A DNA stretch of 64,000 nt from Hydractinia symbiolongicarpus (lineage: Eukaryota; Cnidaria; Hydrozoa; Anthoathecata; Hydractiniidae). Below the pieces are notes generated by a model. It was not told the DNA's origin, did no database searches, and saw only the letters and a program-made list of their open reading frames with translations. The position numbers and the translations under genes were made by a program. Location of the stretch: NCBI RefSeq assembly GCF_029227915.1, contig NC_079888.1, positions 19,634,001 through 19,698,000 on the forward strand, in the 5' to 3' direction. This document shows, piece after piece, positions 22,156 through 35,800 of this stretch (within the stretch, counting starts at the first letter, position 1; each line of letters opens with the position of its first letter).

Positions 22156-25100
22156 GCCGTTAGCGCGCGCTGAAGAATTAGAGACAGTTTCAAAAACTAT
22201 ATTTCATTGACCTTCTAATGTTATCAGTCTGTGAGAGTTAAAGCGGTTGCGTCACATATTCGTACCAACATGTATATGGCGATATTTTTCAGACATTACT
22301 AGGTTGCATGGCTTTTAACAGTGAAACGATTAACTGTGAGACTTAATTGAAGTAATTTCGGACTTTGACCTTATAAATGTGATATATGAGACAATTGGAC
22401 TCCAAGAAATAACATTCTTCGTAATTTGACATGATTGCTGGAACTCAGAAATTACACTGAGCGCTGTTATAGTGCTTTATTTAGAAATTTAGATAAGTAA
22501 GTCATTTCTTACTCTGGAATCAATCCTAGCCGTTAGCGCGCTATGAAGAAATAGAGACAGTTTCAACAACTGCATTTCTTTGATTTTCAAACGGTATCAG
22601 TTCGTTTAAGTTCCAACGGTTGCGTCACATATTCATACCAACATGTATTCAGCCATATTTTTGAGACATTAATAGGTTGGATCGCTTTCATCAGTGAAAC
22701 GATTGACTGTTGCACTTAATTGAACTGATTTTGGACATTGAGCTCATAAATGTGATAAATGACACAATTGGACTTCAAGAAATAACATTCTTCTTAATTT
22801 GATATGATTGCTGGAACTCAGCGATTACACAGGGCGCTGTGGTAGCGCTTTATTTAAAAATTTATATAAATTAGTCATTTTTACTGTGGAAACAATCCTA
22901 GCCGTTAGCGCTCGCTGAAGAAATAGAGACAGTTTCAAGAATTGCATTTCTTTGATTTTATAACGGTATCAGTTCGTTTAAGTTCCAACACTTACGTCAC
23001 ATATTCGTACCAACATGTATTCAGCCATATCTTTGAGACATTAATAGGTTGCATCGCTTTTAACCGTGAAATGATTGACTGTTGGACTTAATTGAACTGA
23101 TTTTGGACATTGAGCTTATAAATGTGATAAATGAGACAATTGGACTTCAAGAAATAACATTCTTCTTAATTTGATATGATTGCTGGAACTCAGCGATTAC
23201 ACAGGGCGCTGTGGTAGCGCTTTATTTAAATTCATTTTTATCCTAGCCGTTAGCGCGCGCTGAAGAATTAGAGACAGTTTCAAAAACTATATTTCATTGA
23301 CCTTCTAATGTTATCAGTCTGTGAGAGTTAAAGCGGTTGCGTCACATATTCGTACCAACATGTATATAGCGATATTTTTCAGACATTACTAGGTTGCATG
23401 GCTTTTAACAGTGAAACGATTAACTGTGAGACTTAATTGAAGTAATTTCGGACTTTGACCTTATAAATGTGATATATGAGACAATTGGACTCCAAGAAAT
23501 AACATTCTTCGTAATTTGACATGATTGCTGGAACTCAGAAATTACACTGAGCGCTGTTATAGTGCTTTATTTAGAAATTTAGATAAGTAAGTCATTTCTT
23601 ACTCTGGAATCAATCCTAGCCGTTAGCGCGCTATGAAGAAATAGAGACAGTTTCAACAACTGCATTTCTTTGATTTTCAAACGGTATCAGTTCGTTTAAG
23701 TTCCAACGGTTGCGTCACATATTCATACCAACATGTATTCAGCCATATTTTTGAGACATTAATAGGTTGGATCGCTTTCATCAGTGAAACGATTGACTGT
23801 TGCACTTAATTGAACTGATTTTGGACATTGAGCTCATAAATGTGATAAATGACACAATTGGACTTCAAGAAATAACATTCTTCTTAATTTGATATGATTG
23901 CTGGAACTCAGCGATTACACAGGGCGCTGTGGTAGCGCTTTATTTAAAAATTTATATAAATTAGTCATTTTTACTGTGGAAACAATCCTAGCCGTTAGCG
24001 CTCGCTGAAGAAATAGAGACAGTTTCAAGAATTGCATTTCTTTGATTTTATAACGGTATCAGTTCGTTTAAGTTCCAACACTTACGTCACATATTCGTAG
24101 CAACATGTATTCAGCCATATCTTTGAGACATTAATAGGTTGCATCGCTTTTAACCGTGAAATGATTGACTGTTGGACTTAATTGAACTGATTTTGGACAT
24201 TGAGCTTATAAATGTGATAAATGAGACAATTGGACTTCAAGAAATAACATTCTTCTTAATTTGATATGATTGCTGGAACTCAGCGATTACACAGGGCGCT
24301 GTGGTAGCGCCTTATTTAAATTCATTTTTATCCTAGCCGTTAGCGCGCGCTGAAGAATTAGAAACAGTTTCAAAAACTATATTTCATTGACTTTCTAATG
24401 GTATCAGTCTGTGAGAGTTAAAACGGTTGTGTCACATATTCGTACCAACATGTATATAGCGATATTTTTCAGACATTACTAGGTTGCATCGCTTTTACCA
24501 GTGAAACGATTAACTGTGAGACTTAATTGAAGTCATTTCGGACTTTGACCTTATAAATGTGATATATGAGAGAATTGGACTCCAAGAAATAACATTCTTC
24601 TAAATTTGACATGATTGCTGGAACTCAGAAACTACACTGAGCGCTGTGATGGTGCTTTAATTAGAAATTTAGATAAATAAGTCATTTCTTACTCTGGAAT
24701 CAATCCTAGCCGTTAGCGCGCTCTGAAGAAATAGAGACAGTTTCAACAACTGCATTTCTTTGATTTTCAAACGGTATCAGTTCGTTTGAGTTCCAATGGT
24801 TGCGTCACATATTCATACCAACATGTATTCAGCCATATTTTTGAGACATTAATAGGTTGGATCGCTTTCATCAGTGAAACAATTGACTGTTGGACTTAAT
24901 GGAACTGATTTTGGACATTGAGCTCATAAATGTGATAAATGACACAATTGGACTTCAAGAAATAACATTCTTCTTAATTTGATATGATTGCTGGAACTCA
25001 GCGATTACACAGGGCGCTGTGGTAGCGCTTTATTTAAAAATTTATATAAATTAGTCATTTTTACTGTGGAAACAATCCTAGCCGTTAGCGCTCGCTGAAG

Positions 25101-26100
25101 AAATAGAGACAGTTTCAACAATTGCATTTCTTTGATTTTATAACGGTATCAGTTCGTTTGAGTTCCAACGGTTGCGTCACATATTCGTAGCAAAATGTAT
25201 TCAGCCATATCTTTGAGACATTAATAGGTTGCATCGCTTTTAACAGTGAAATGATTGACTGTTGGACTTAATTGAACTGATTTTGGACATTGAGCTTATA
25301 AATGTGATAAATGAGACAATTGGACTTAAAGAAATAACATTCTTCTTAATTTGATATGATTGCTGGAACTCAGCGATTACACAGGGCGCTGTGGTAGCGC
25401 TTTATTTAAATTTATTTTTATCCTAGCCGTTAGCGCGCGCTGAAGAATTAGAGACAGTTTGAAAAACTATATTTCATTGACTTTCTAATGGTATCAGTCT
25501 GTGAGAGTTAAAACGGTTGTGTCACATATTCGTACCAACATGTATATAGCGATCTTTTTCAGACATTACTAGGTTGCATCGCTTTTACCAGTGAAACGAT
25601 TAACTGTGAGACTTAATTGAAGTCATTTTTGACTTTGACCTTATAAATGTGATATATGAGAGAATTGGACTCCAAGAAATAACATTCTTCTAAATTTGAC
25701 ATGATTGCTGGAACTCAGAAACTACACTGAGCGCTGTGATAGTGCTTTAATTAGAAATTTAGATAAATAAGTCATTTCTTACTCTGCAATCAATCCTAGC
25801 CGTTACCGCGCTGAAAACATAGAGACAGTTTCAACAACTGCATCCCTTTGATTTTATAGCGGTCTCAGTCCGTTTGAGTTCCAAAAGTTGCGTCACATAT
25901 TCATACCAACATGTATTCAGCCATATTTTTGAGACATTAATAGGTTGCATTGCTTTCATCAGTGAAACGCTTGACTGTTGGACTTAATTGAACTGGTTTT
26001 CGACATTGACCTTATAAATGTTATAAGTGAGACAATTGGACTTCAAGAAATAACATTCTTCGTAATTTGACATGATTGCTGGAACTTAAAAATTACACTG
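22156..26100 (+). repeat. higher-order repeat 1: 1,090-bp trimer (345+373+372)
   Basis: The marker occurs at 22156, 22529, 22901, 23246, 23619, 23991, 24336, 24709 and on to 25426, giving exactly 1,090 bp between equivalent monomers (22156, 23246, 24336, 25426). The first two trimers are almost identical; later ones diverge slightly. The same structure is present in the duplicated copy at 28083-32000. Confidence 0.9.
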
Positions 26101-26478
26101 AGCGCTGTGATAGTGCTTTATTTAGAAATTTAGATAAGTAAGTCTTTTCTTACTGTGGAACAGAGCCTAGCCGTTAGCGCGCTGAAGAATTAGAGACAGT
26201 TTCAAAAACTATATTTCATTTACTTTCTAACGTTATCACTCCGTGAGATTTACTAAGGTTGCGTCCCATATTCGTACCAACATTTATATAGCGGTATTTT
26301 TCAGACATTAATAGGTTGCATTGCTTTTAACAGTGAAATGATTGACTGTTGGACTTAATTGAACTGATTTTGGACATTGAGCTTATAAATGTGATAAATG
26401 AGACAATTGAACTCCAAGAAATCACATTCTTCGTAATTTGACATGATTGCTGGAACGCAGAATTTACACTGGGCGCAC

Positions 26479-29400
26479 ATATTTATGCCAGCTACCCAGA
26501 ATTGCTGTTTTTTGCAATAGTTATGCAGTAATTAAACCACTTTGCCTTAACGTTACGAATAATCCAATCCCAATTTTGGAATCCACATTTCAAAGCGGTT
26601 TATCTAAAAATACGAACCCAAGTTATATCAATCAGCCAGAAAATTGAGTCATAATTTTACATGACCTACCTTCAAACATTTATTTCTCAAAATATTTCGG
26701 AGAAAGCAATTCGCAAAAATTAATGACGTAGTATTTTTTCAAATTTGCAGCATTCGCATTATATCTTCTTTGAAGCTTTGATTATTCCTAAACATACCTA
26801 GGTAAAGAAATTCGGCTTTTCTTGCTTTGATACTTTTATCTTTGAGGCATGCATTAAAAAAACATGTCAAATGATATGATAACAGAGACATGGCGGGAAA
26901 ACACTCTGGAATGAGTTGATACTTTGCCGTTATTTTCAGTTTGTAATTCTTGACTCTAATCATGATCACAAACAATTGACTGATTAGTAACACTTTTCAC
27001 AAACTGTTTAAAGGGTTTTAAATTGGCGAATGACCCTAATTAAAAATTTTTTGTGCAAAGAATCAATTTTTTTAAGATATTCTAATTTTTTGTGAATCTG
27101 TGTAAATCTGAAACGAATTTAACAAATTGAAAAGAATTAATTTAAATTTTTTTGAAACGATTGGAAAACAAATGCGAAACTATTTGGAAACGATTTTCAA
27201 TTCAACGAAGCGACTTAAACTATTTGGAAACGAAGTTAAAACAATTTTTTGGGATTTTTTTTTAAATTTGTTTCAAAATTGTATAGAGATCATTTCAAAT
27301 AAAACATACGACTTAACACAAATATTTTTGAAACGATCGTGGAGACGGACCCTTAGTATTAAAAAATCATTTCTATACAGCTTAAAAAACATATAACGTT
27401 GTGGTAAACAAAGAATAGTTAAGTGTGAATGACATTTGCAAATATTTACATCGCACCTGCAATATTTGCTTGTAAGTGCGGTTTTTCGCACACCATAGAA
27501 CTCGTAATTTTTTAGCAAGCGCTTATTGTAGCTCTGGCATAGTTTTATTCAAGAAATGGCCTGCAAAATATGACGTTGACCTTATAAATGTGCTAAATGA
27601 GATAATTGGACTCCAACAAATAACATTCTTCTTAATTTGACATGATTGCTGGAACTCAGCAATTACACTGGCGTTGTGGTAGAGCTTTACTTAAAAATGT
27701 ATATAATTAAGTCATTTTTACTGCGGTATTAATCTTAGCCGTTAGCGCACGCTGAAGAAATAGAAACAATTTCAACAACTGCATTTCATTGACTTTATAA
27801 CGGTATCAGTTCGTTTGAGTTCCAACGGTTGCGTCACATATTCGTACCAACATGTGTTCAGCCATATTTGGGAGACACTAATGGGTTGCATCGCTTTTAC
27901 CAGTGAAATGATTTACTGTGGGACTTAATTGAACTGATTTTGGACTTTGACCTTATATATGTGATAAATGAGACAATTGGACTTCAAGAAATAACATTCT
28001 TCTTAATTTGATATGATTGCTGGAACTCAGCGATTACACAGGGCGCTGTGGTAGCGCTTTATTTAAATTCATTTTTATCCTAGCCGTTAGCGCGCGCTGA
28101 AGAATTAGAGACAGTTTCAAAAACTATATTTCATTGACCTTCTAATGTTATCAGTCTGTGAGAGTTAAAGCGGTTGCGTCACATATTCGTACCAACATGT
28201 ATATGGCGATATTTTTCAGACATTACTAGGTTGCATGGCTTTTAACAGTGAAACGATTAACTGTGAGACTTAATTGAAGTAATTTCGGACTTTGACCTTA
28301 TAAATGTGATATATGAGACAATTGGACTCCAAGAAATAACATTCTTCGTAATTTGACATGATTGCTGGAACTCAGAAATTACACTGAGCGCTGTTATAGT
28401 GCTTTATTTAGAAATTTAGATAAGTAAGTCATTTCTTACTCTGGAATCAATCCTAGCCGTTAGCGCGCTATGAAGAAATAGAGACAGTTTCAACAACTGC
28501 ATTTCTTTGATTTTCAAACGGTATCAGTTCGTTTAAGTTCCAACGGTTGCGTCACATATTCATACCAACATGTATTCAGCCATATTTTTGAGACATTAAT
28601 AGGTTGGATCGCTTTCATCAGTGAAACGATTGACTGTTGCACTTAATTGAACTGATTTTGGACATTGAGCTCATAAATGTGATAAATGACACAATTGGAC
28701 TTCAAGAAATAACATTCTTCTTAATTTGATATGATTGCTGGAACTCAGCGATTACACAGGGCGCTGTGGTAGCGCTTTATTTAAAAATTTATATAAATTA
28801 GTCATTTTTACTGTGGAAACAATCCTAGCCGTTAGCGCTCGCTGAAGAAATAGAGACAGTTTCAAGAATTGCATTTCTTTGATTTTATAACGGTATCAGT
28901 TCGTTTAAGTTCCAACACTTACGTCACATATTCGTAGCAACATGTATTCAGCCATATCTTTGAGACATTAATAGGTTGCATCGCTTTTAACCGTGAAATG
29001 ATTGACTGTTGGACTTAATTGAACTGATTTTGGACATTGAGCTTATAAATGTGATAAATGAGACAATTGGACTTCAAGAAATAACATTCTTCTTAATTTG
29101 ATATGATTGCTGGAACTCAGCGATTACACAGGGCGCTGTGGTAGCGCTTTATTTAAATTCATTTTTATCCTAGCCGTTAGCGCGCGCTGAAGAATTAGAG
29201 ACAGTTTCAAAAACTATATTTCATTGACCTTCTAATGTTATCAGTCTGTGAGAGTTAAAGCGGTTGCGTCACATATTCGTACCAACATGTATATAGCGAT
29301 ATTTTTCAGACATTACTAGGTTGCATGGCTTTTAACAGTGAAACGATTAACTGTGAGACTTAATTGAAGTAATTTCGGACTTTGACCTTATAAATGTGAT

Positions 29401-32334
29401 ATATGAGACAATTGGACTCCAAGAAATAACATTCTTCGTAATTTGACATGATTGCTGGAACTCAGAAATTACACTGAGCGCTGTTATAGTGCTTTATTTA
29501 GAAATTTAGATAAGTAAGTCATTTCTTACTCTGGAATCAATCCTAGCCGTTAGCGCGCTATGAAGAAATAGAGACAGTTTCAACAACTGCATTTCTTTGA
29601 TTTTCAAACGGTATCAGTTCGTTTAAGTTCCAACGGTTGCGTCACATATTCATACCAACATGTATTCAGCCATATTTTTGAGACATTAATAGGTTGGATC
29701 GCTTTCATCAGTGAAACGATTGACTGTTGCACTTAATTGAACTGATTTTGGACATTGAGCTCATAAATGTGATAAATGACACAATTGGACTTCAAGAAAT
29801 AACATTCTTCTTAATTTGATATGATTGCTGGAACTCAGCGATTACACAGGGCGCTGTGGTAGCGCTTTATTTAAAAATTTATATAAATTAGTCATTTTTA
29901 CTGTGGAAACAATCCTAGCCGTTAGCGCTCGCTGAAGAAATAGAGACAGTTTCAAGAATTGCATTTCTTTGATTTTATAACGGTATCAGTTCGTTTAAGT
30001 TCCAACACTTACGTCACATATTCGTAGCAACATGTATTCAGCCATATCTTTGAGACATTAATAGGTTGCATCGCTTTTAACCGTGAAATGATTGACTGTT
30101 GGACTTAATTGAACTGATTTTGGACATTGAGCTTATAAATGTGATAAATGAGACAATTGGACTTCAAGAAATAACATTCTTCTTAATTTGATATGATTGC
30201 TGGAACTCAGCGATTACACAGGGCGCTGTGGTAGCGCCTTATTTAAATTCATTTTTATCCTAGCCGTTAGCGCGCGCTGAAGAATTAGAAACAGTTTCAA
30301 AAACTATATTTCATTGACTTTCTAATGGTATCAGTCTGTGAGAGTTAAAACGGTTGTGTCACATATTCGTACCAACATGTATATAGCGATATTTTTCAGA
30401 CATTACTAGGTTGCATCGCTTTTACCAGTGAAACGATTAACTGTGAGACTTAATTGAAGTCATTTCGGACTTTGACCTTATAAATGTGATATATAAGAGA
30501 ATTGGACTCCAAGAAATAACATTCTTCTAAATTTGACATGATTGCTGGAACTCAGAAACTACACTGAGCGCTGTGATGGTGCTTTAATTAGAAATTTAGA
30601 TAAATAAGTCATTTCTTACTCTGGAATCAATCCTAGCCGTTAGCGCGCTCTGAAGAAATAGAGACAGTTTCAACAACTGCATTTCTTTGATTTTCAAACG
30701 GTATCAGTTCGTTTGAGTTCCAATGGTTGCGTCACATATTCATACCAACATGTATTCAGCCATATTTTTGAGACATTAATAGGTTGGATCGCTTTCATCA
30801 GTGAAACAATTGACTGTTGGACTTAATGGAACTGATATTGGACATTGAGCTCATAAATGTGATAAATGACACAATTGGACTTCAAGAAATAACATTCTTC
30901 TTAATTTGATATGATTGCTGGAACTCAGCGATTACACAGGGCGCTGTGGTAGCGCTTTATTTAAAAATTTATATAAATTAGTCATTTTTACTGTGGAAAC
31001 AATCCTAGCCGTTAGCGCTCGCTGAAGAAATAGAGACAGTTTCAACAATTGCATTTCTTTGATTTTATAACGGTATCAGTTCGTTTGAGTTCCAACGGTT
31101 GCGTCACATATTCGTAGCAAAATGTATTCAGCCATATCTTTGAGACATTAATAGGTTGCATCGCTTTTAACAGTGAAATGATTGACTGTTGGACTTAATT
31201 GAACTGATTTTGGACATTGAGCTTATAAATGTGATAAATGAGACAATTGGACTTAAAGAAATAACATTCTTCTTAATTTGATATGATTGCTGGAACTCAG
31301 CGATTACACAGGGCGCTGTGGTAGCGCTTTATTTAAATTTATTTTTATCCTAGCCGTTAGCGCGCGCTGAAGAATTAGAGACAGTTTGAAAAACTATATT
31401 TCATTGACTTTCTAATGGTATCAGTCTGTGAGAGTTAAAACGGTTGTGTCACATATTCGTACCAACATGTATATAGCGATCTTTTTCAGACATTACTAGG
31501 TTGCATCGCTTTTACCAGTGAAACGATTAACTGTGAGACTTAATTGAAGTCATTTCGGACTTTGACCTTATAAATATGATATATGAGAGAATTGGACTCC
31601 AAGAAATAACATTCTTCTAAATTTGACATGATTGCTGGAACTCAGAAACTACACTGAGCGCTGTGATAGTGCTTTAATTAGAAATTTAGATAAATAAGTC
31701 ATTTTTTACTCTGCAATCAATCCTAGCCGTTACCGCGCTGAAAACATAGAGACAGTTTCAACAACTGCATCCCTTTGATTTTATAGCGGTCTCAGTCCGT
31801 TTGAGTTCCAAAAGTTGCGTCACATATTCATACCAACATGTATTCAGCCATATTTTTGAGACATTAATAGGTTGCATTGCTTTCATCAGTGAAACGCTTG
31901 ACTGTTGGACTTAATTGAACTGGTTTTCGACATTGACCTTATAAATGTTATAAGTGAGACAATTGGACTTCAAGAAATAACATTCTTCGTAATTTGACAT
32001 GATTGCTGGAACTTAAAAATTACACTGAGCGCTGTGATAGTGCTTTATTTAGAAATTTAGATAAGTAAGTCTTTTCTTACTGTGGAACAGAGCCTAGCCG
32101 TTAGCGCGCTGAAGAATTAGAGACAGTTTCAAAAACTATATTTCATTTACTTTCTAACGTTATCACTCCGTGAGATTTACTAAGGTTGCGTCCCATATTC
32201 GTACCAACATTTATATAGCGGTATTTTTCAGACATTAATAGGTTGCATTGCTTTTAACAGTGAAATGATTGACTGTTGGACTTAATTGAACTGATTTTGG
32301 ACATTGAGCTTATAAATGTGATAAATGAGACAAT
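26479..32334 (+). repeat. large direct duplication, copy 2
   Basis: Near-identical to 20552-26407. Scattered single-base differences include 'taacag' versus 'taccag' near 27900, 'atatgagag' versus 'atataagag' near 30492 and 'ttttggac' versus 'atattggac' near 30837. The left junction at 26476/26477 joins satellite ending 'ctgggcgc' to the inside of the SINE-like unit. It must be a recent event because satellite and flanking DNA are equally well conserved. Confidence 0.9.
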
Positions 32335-32812
32335 TGGACTTTAAGAAATAACATTCTTCTTAATTTGATATGATTGCTGGAACTCAGCGATTACACAGGG
32401 CGCTGTGGTAGCGCTTTATTTAAATTCATTTTTATCCTAGCCGTTAGCGCGCGCTGAAGAATTAGAGACAGTTTCAAAAACTATATTTCATTGACTTTCT
32501 AATGGTATCAGTCTGTGAGAGTTAAAACGGTTGCGTCACATTTTCGTACCAACATGTGTTCAGCCATATTTGGGAGACATTAATAGGTTGCATCGCTTTT
32601 AACAGTGAAATGATTGACTGTTGGACTTAATTGAACTGATTTTGGACATTGAGCTTATAAATGTGATAAATGAGACAATTGAACTCCAAGAAATCACATT
32701 CTTCGTAATTTGACATGATTGCTGGAACGCAGAATTTACACTGGGCGCGGTGGTAGCGCTGTATTTAAAAATTTAAATAAGTAAGTCATTTCTTACTCTG
32801 GTATCAATCCTA

Positions 32813-35800
32813 GCCGTTAGCGTGCGCTGAAGAAATAGAGACAGTTTCAACAACTGCTTTCCTTTGATTTTATAACAGTATCAGTTCGTTTAAGTTGCAA
32901 CAGTTGCGTCACATTTTCGTAGCAACATGTATTCAGCCATATTTTTGAGACATTAATAGGTTGCATCGCTTTTTACAGTGAAATGATTGACTGCTGGACT
33001 TAATTGAACTGATTTTGGACATTGAGCTTATAAATGTGATAAATGAGACAATCGGACTTCAAGAAATAACATTCTTCTAAATTTGATATGATTGCTGGAA
33101 CTCAGCGATTACACAGGGCGCTGTGGTAGCGCTTTATTTAAAAATTTATAGATAATAGTCATTTTTACTGTGGAACCAATCCTAGCCGTTAGCGTGCGCT
33201 GAAGAAATAGAGACAGTTTTAACAACTGCATACCTTTGATTTTATAACGGTATCAGTTCGTTTAAGTTGCAACAGTTGCGTCACATTTTCGTAGCAAGAT
33301 GTATTCAGCCATATTTTTGAGACATTAATAGGTTGCATCGCTTTTAACAGTGAAATGATTGACTGTTGGACTTAATTGAACTGATTTTGGACATTGAGCT
33401 TATAAATGTGATAAATGAGACAATTGAACTCCAAGAAATCACATTCTTCGTAATTTGACATGATTGCTGGAACGCAGAATTTACACTGGGCGCGGTGGTA
33501 GCGCTGTATTTAAAAATTTAAATAAGTAAGACATTTCTAACTGTGGAACCAATCCTAGCCGTTAGCACGCGCTGAAGAATTAGAGACAGTTTCATCAGCT
33601 ATGTTTCATTGACTTTGTCACGGTATCAGTGCGTTTGAGTTCCAACGGTTGCGTCACATACTCGTACCAACATATATTCAGCCATATTTTTGAGACATTA
33701 TTAGGTTGCATCGCTTTTATGAATGAAACGATTGACTGTGGGACTTAATTGAACTGATTTTGGACCTTAACCTTATAAATGTGATAAATGAGACAATTGG
33801 ACTCCAACAAATAGCATTATTCTTAATTTCATATGATTGCTGGAACTTAGAAATTACACTGACCGTGGTAATAGTGCTTTATTTAGAAATTTAGATAAAT
33901 AAGCCATTTCTTACTCTGGAACCAATCCTAGCCGTTAGCGCGCGCTGAAGAAATAGAGACAGTTTCAACAAGACATTAATAGGTTGCATCGCTTTTAACA
34001 GTGAAATGATTGACTGTTGGACTTAATTGAACTGATTTTGGACATTGAGCTTATAAATGTGATAAATGAGACAATTGAACTCCAAGAAATCACATTCTTC
34101 GTAATTTGACATGATTGCTGGAACGCAGAATTTACACTGGGCGCGGTGGTAGCGCTGTATTTAAAAATTTAAATAAGTAAGTCATTTCTTACTCTGGTAT
34201 CAATCCTAGCCGTTAGCGTGCGCTGAAGAAATAGAGACAGTTTCAACAACTGCATTCCTTTGATTTTATAACAGTATCAGTTCGTTTAAGTTGCAACAGT
34301 TGCGTCACATTTTCGTAGCAACATGTATTCAGCCATAATTTTGAGACATTAATAGGTTGCATCGCTTTTTACAGTGAAATGATTGACTGCTGGACTTAAT
34401 TGAACTGATTTTGGACATTGAGCTTATAAATGTGATAAATGAGACAATCGGACTTCAAGAAATAACATTCTTCTAAATTTGATATGATTGCTGGAACTCA
34501 GCGATTACACAGGGCGCTGTGGTAGCGCTTTATTTAAAAATTTATATAAATTAGTCATTTTTACTGTGGAACCAATCCTAGCCGTTAGCGTGCGCTGAAG
34601 AAATAGAGACAGTTTTAACAACTGCATACCTTTGATTTTATAACGGTATCAGTTCGTTTAAGTTGCAACAGTTGCGTCACATTTTCGTAGCAAGATGTAT
34701 TCAGCCATATTTTTGAGACATTAATAGGTTGCATCGCTTTTAACAGTGAAATGATTGACTGTTGGACTTAATTGAACTGATTTTGGACATTGAGCTTATA
34801 AATGTGATAAATGAGACAATTGAACTCCAAGAAATCACATTCTTCGTAATTTGACATGATTGCTGGAACGCAGAATTTACACTGGGCGCGGTGGTAGCGC
34901 TGTATTTAAAAATTTAAATAAGTAAGTCATTTCTTACTCTGGTATCAATCCTAGCCGTTAGCGTGCGCTGAAGAAATAGAGACAGTTTCAACAACTGCAT
35001 TCCTTTGATTTTATAACAGTATCAGTTCGTTTAAGTTGCAACAGTTGCGTCACATTTTCGTAGCAACATGTATTCAGCCATATTTTTGAGACATTAATAG
35101 GTTGCATCGCTTTTTACAGTGAAATGATTGACTGCTGGACTTAATTGAACTGATTTTGGACATTGAGCTTATAAATGTGATAAATGAGACAATCGGACTT
35201 CAAGAAATAACATTCTTCTAAATTTGATATGATTGCTGGAACTCAGCGATTACACAGGGCGCTGTGGTAGCGCTTTATTTAAAAATTTATATAAATTAGT
35301 CATTTTTACTGTGGAACCAATCCTAGCCGTTAGCGTGCGCTGAAGAAATAGAGACAGTTTTAACAACTGCATACCTTTGATTTTATAACGGTATCAGTTC
35401 GTTTAAGTTGCAACAGTTGCGTCACATTTTCGTAGCAAGATGTATTCAGCCATATTTTTGAGACATTAATAGGTTGCATCGCTTTTAACAGTGAAATGAT
35501 TGACTGTTGGACTTAATTGAACTGATTTTGGACATTGAGCTTATAAATGTGATAAATGAGACAATTGAACTCCAAGAAATCACATTCTTCGTAATTTGAC
35601 ATGATTGCTGGAACGCAGAATTTACACTGGGCGCGGTGGTAGCGCTGTATTTAAAAATTTAAATAAGTAAGACATTTCTAACTGTGGAACCAATCCTAGC
35701 CGTTAGCACGCGCTGAAGAATTAGAGACAGTTTCATCAGCTATGTTTCATTGACTTTGTCACGGTATCAGTGCGTTTGAGTTCCAACGGTTGCGTCACAT

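Larger units (their letters stand above)
20552..26476 (+). repeat. large direct duplication, copy 1
   Basis: From 20552 the sequence reappears at 26479 with a constant offset of 5,927 bp, with only about ten base differences that I noticed up to about 26407. The unit begins inside the third SINE-like copy, includes about 950 bp of non-satellite DNA and continues through satellite. Near the end, copy 1 joins earlier to the block 'caattgaactccaagaaatc', whereas copy 2 has one extra monomer (about 346 bp) before that block. Confidence 0.9.
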
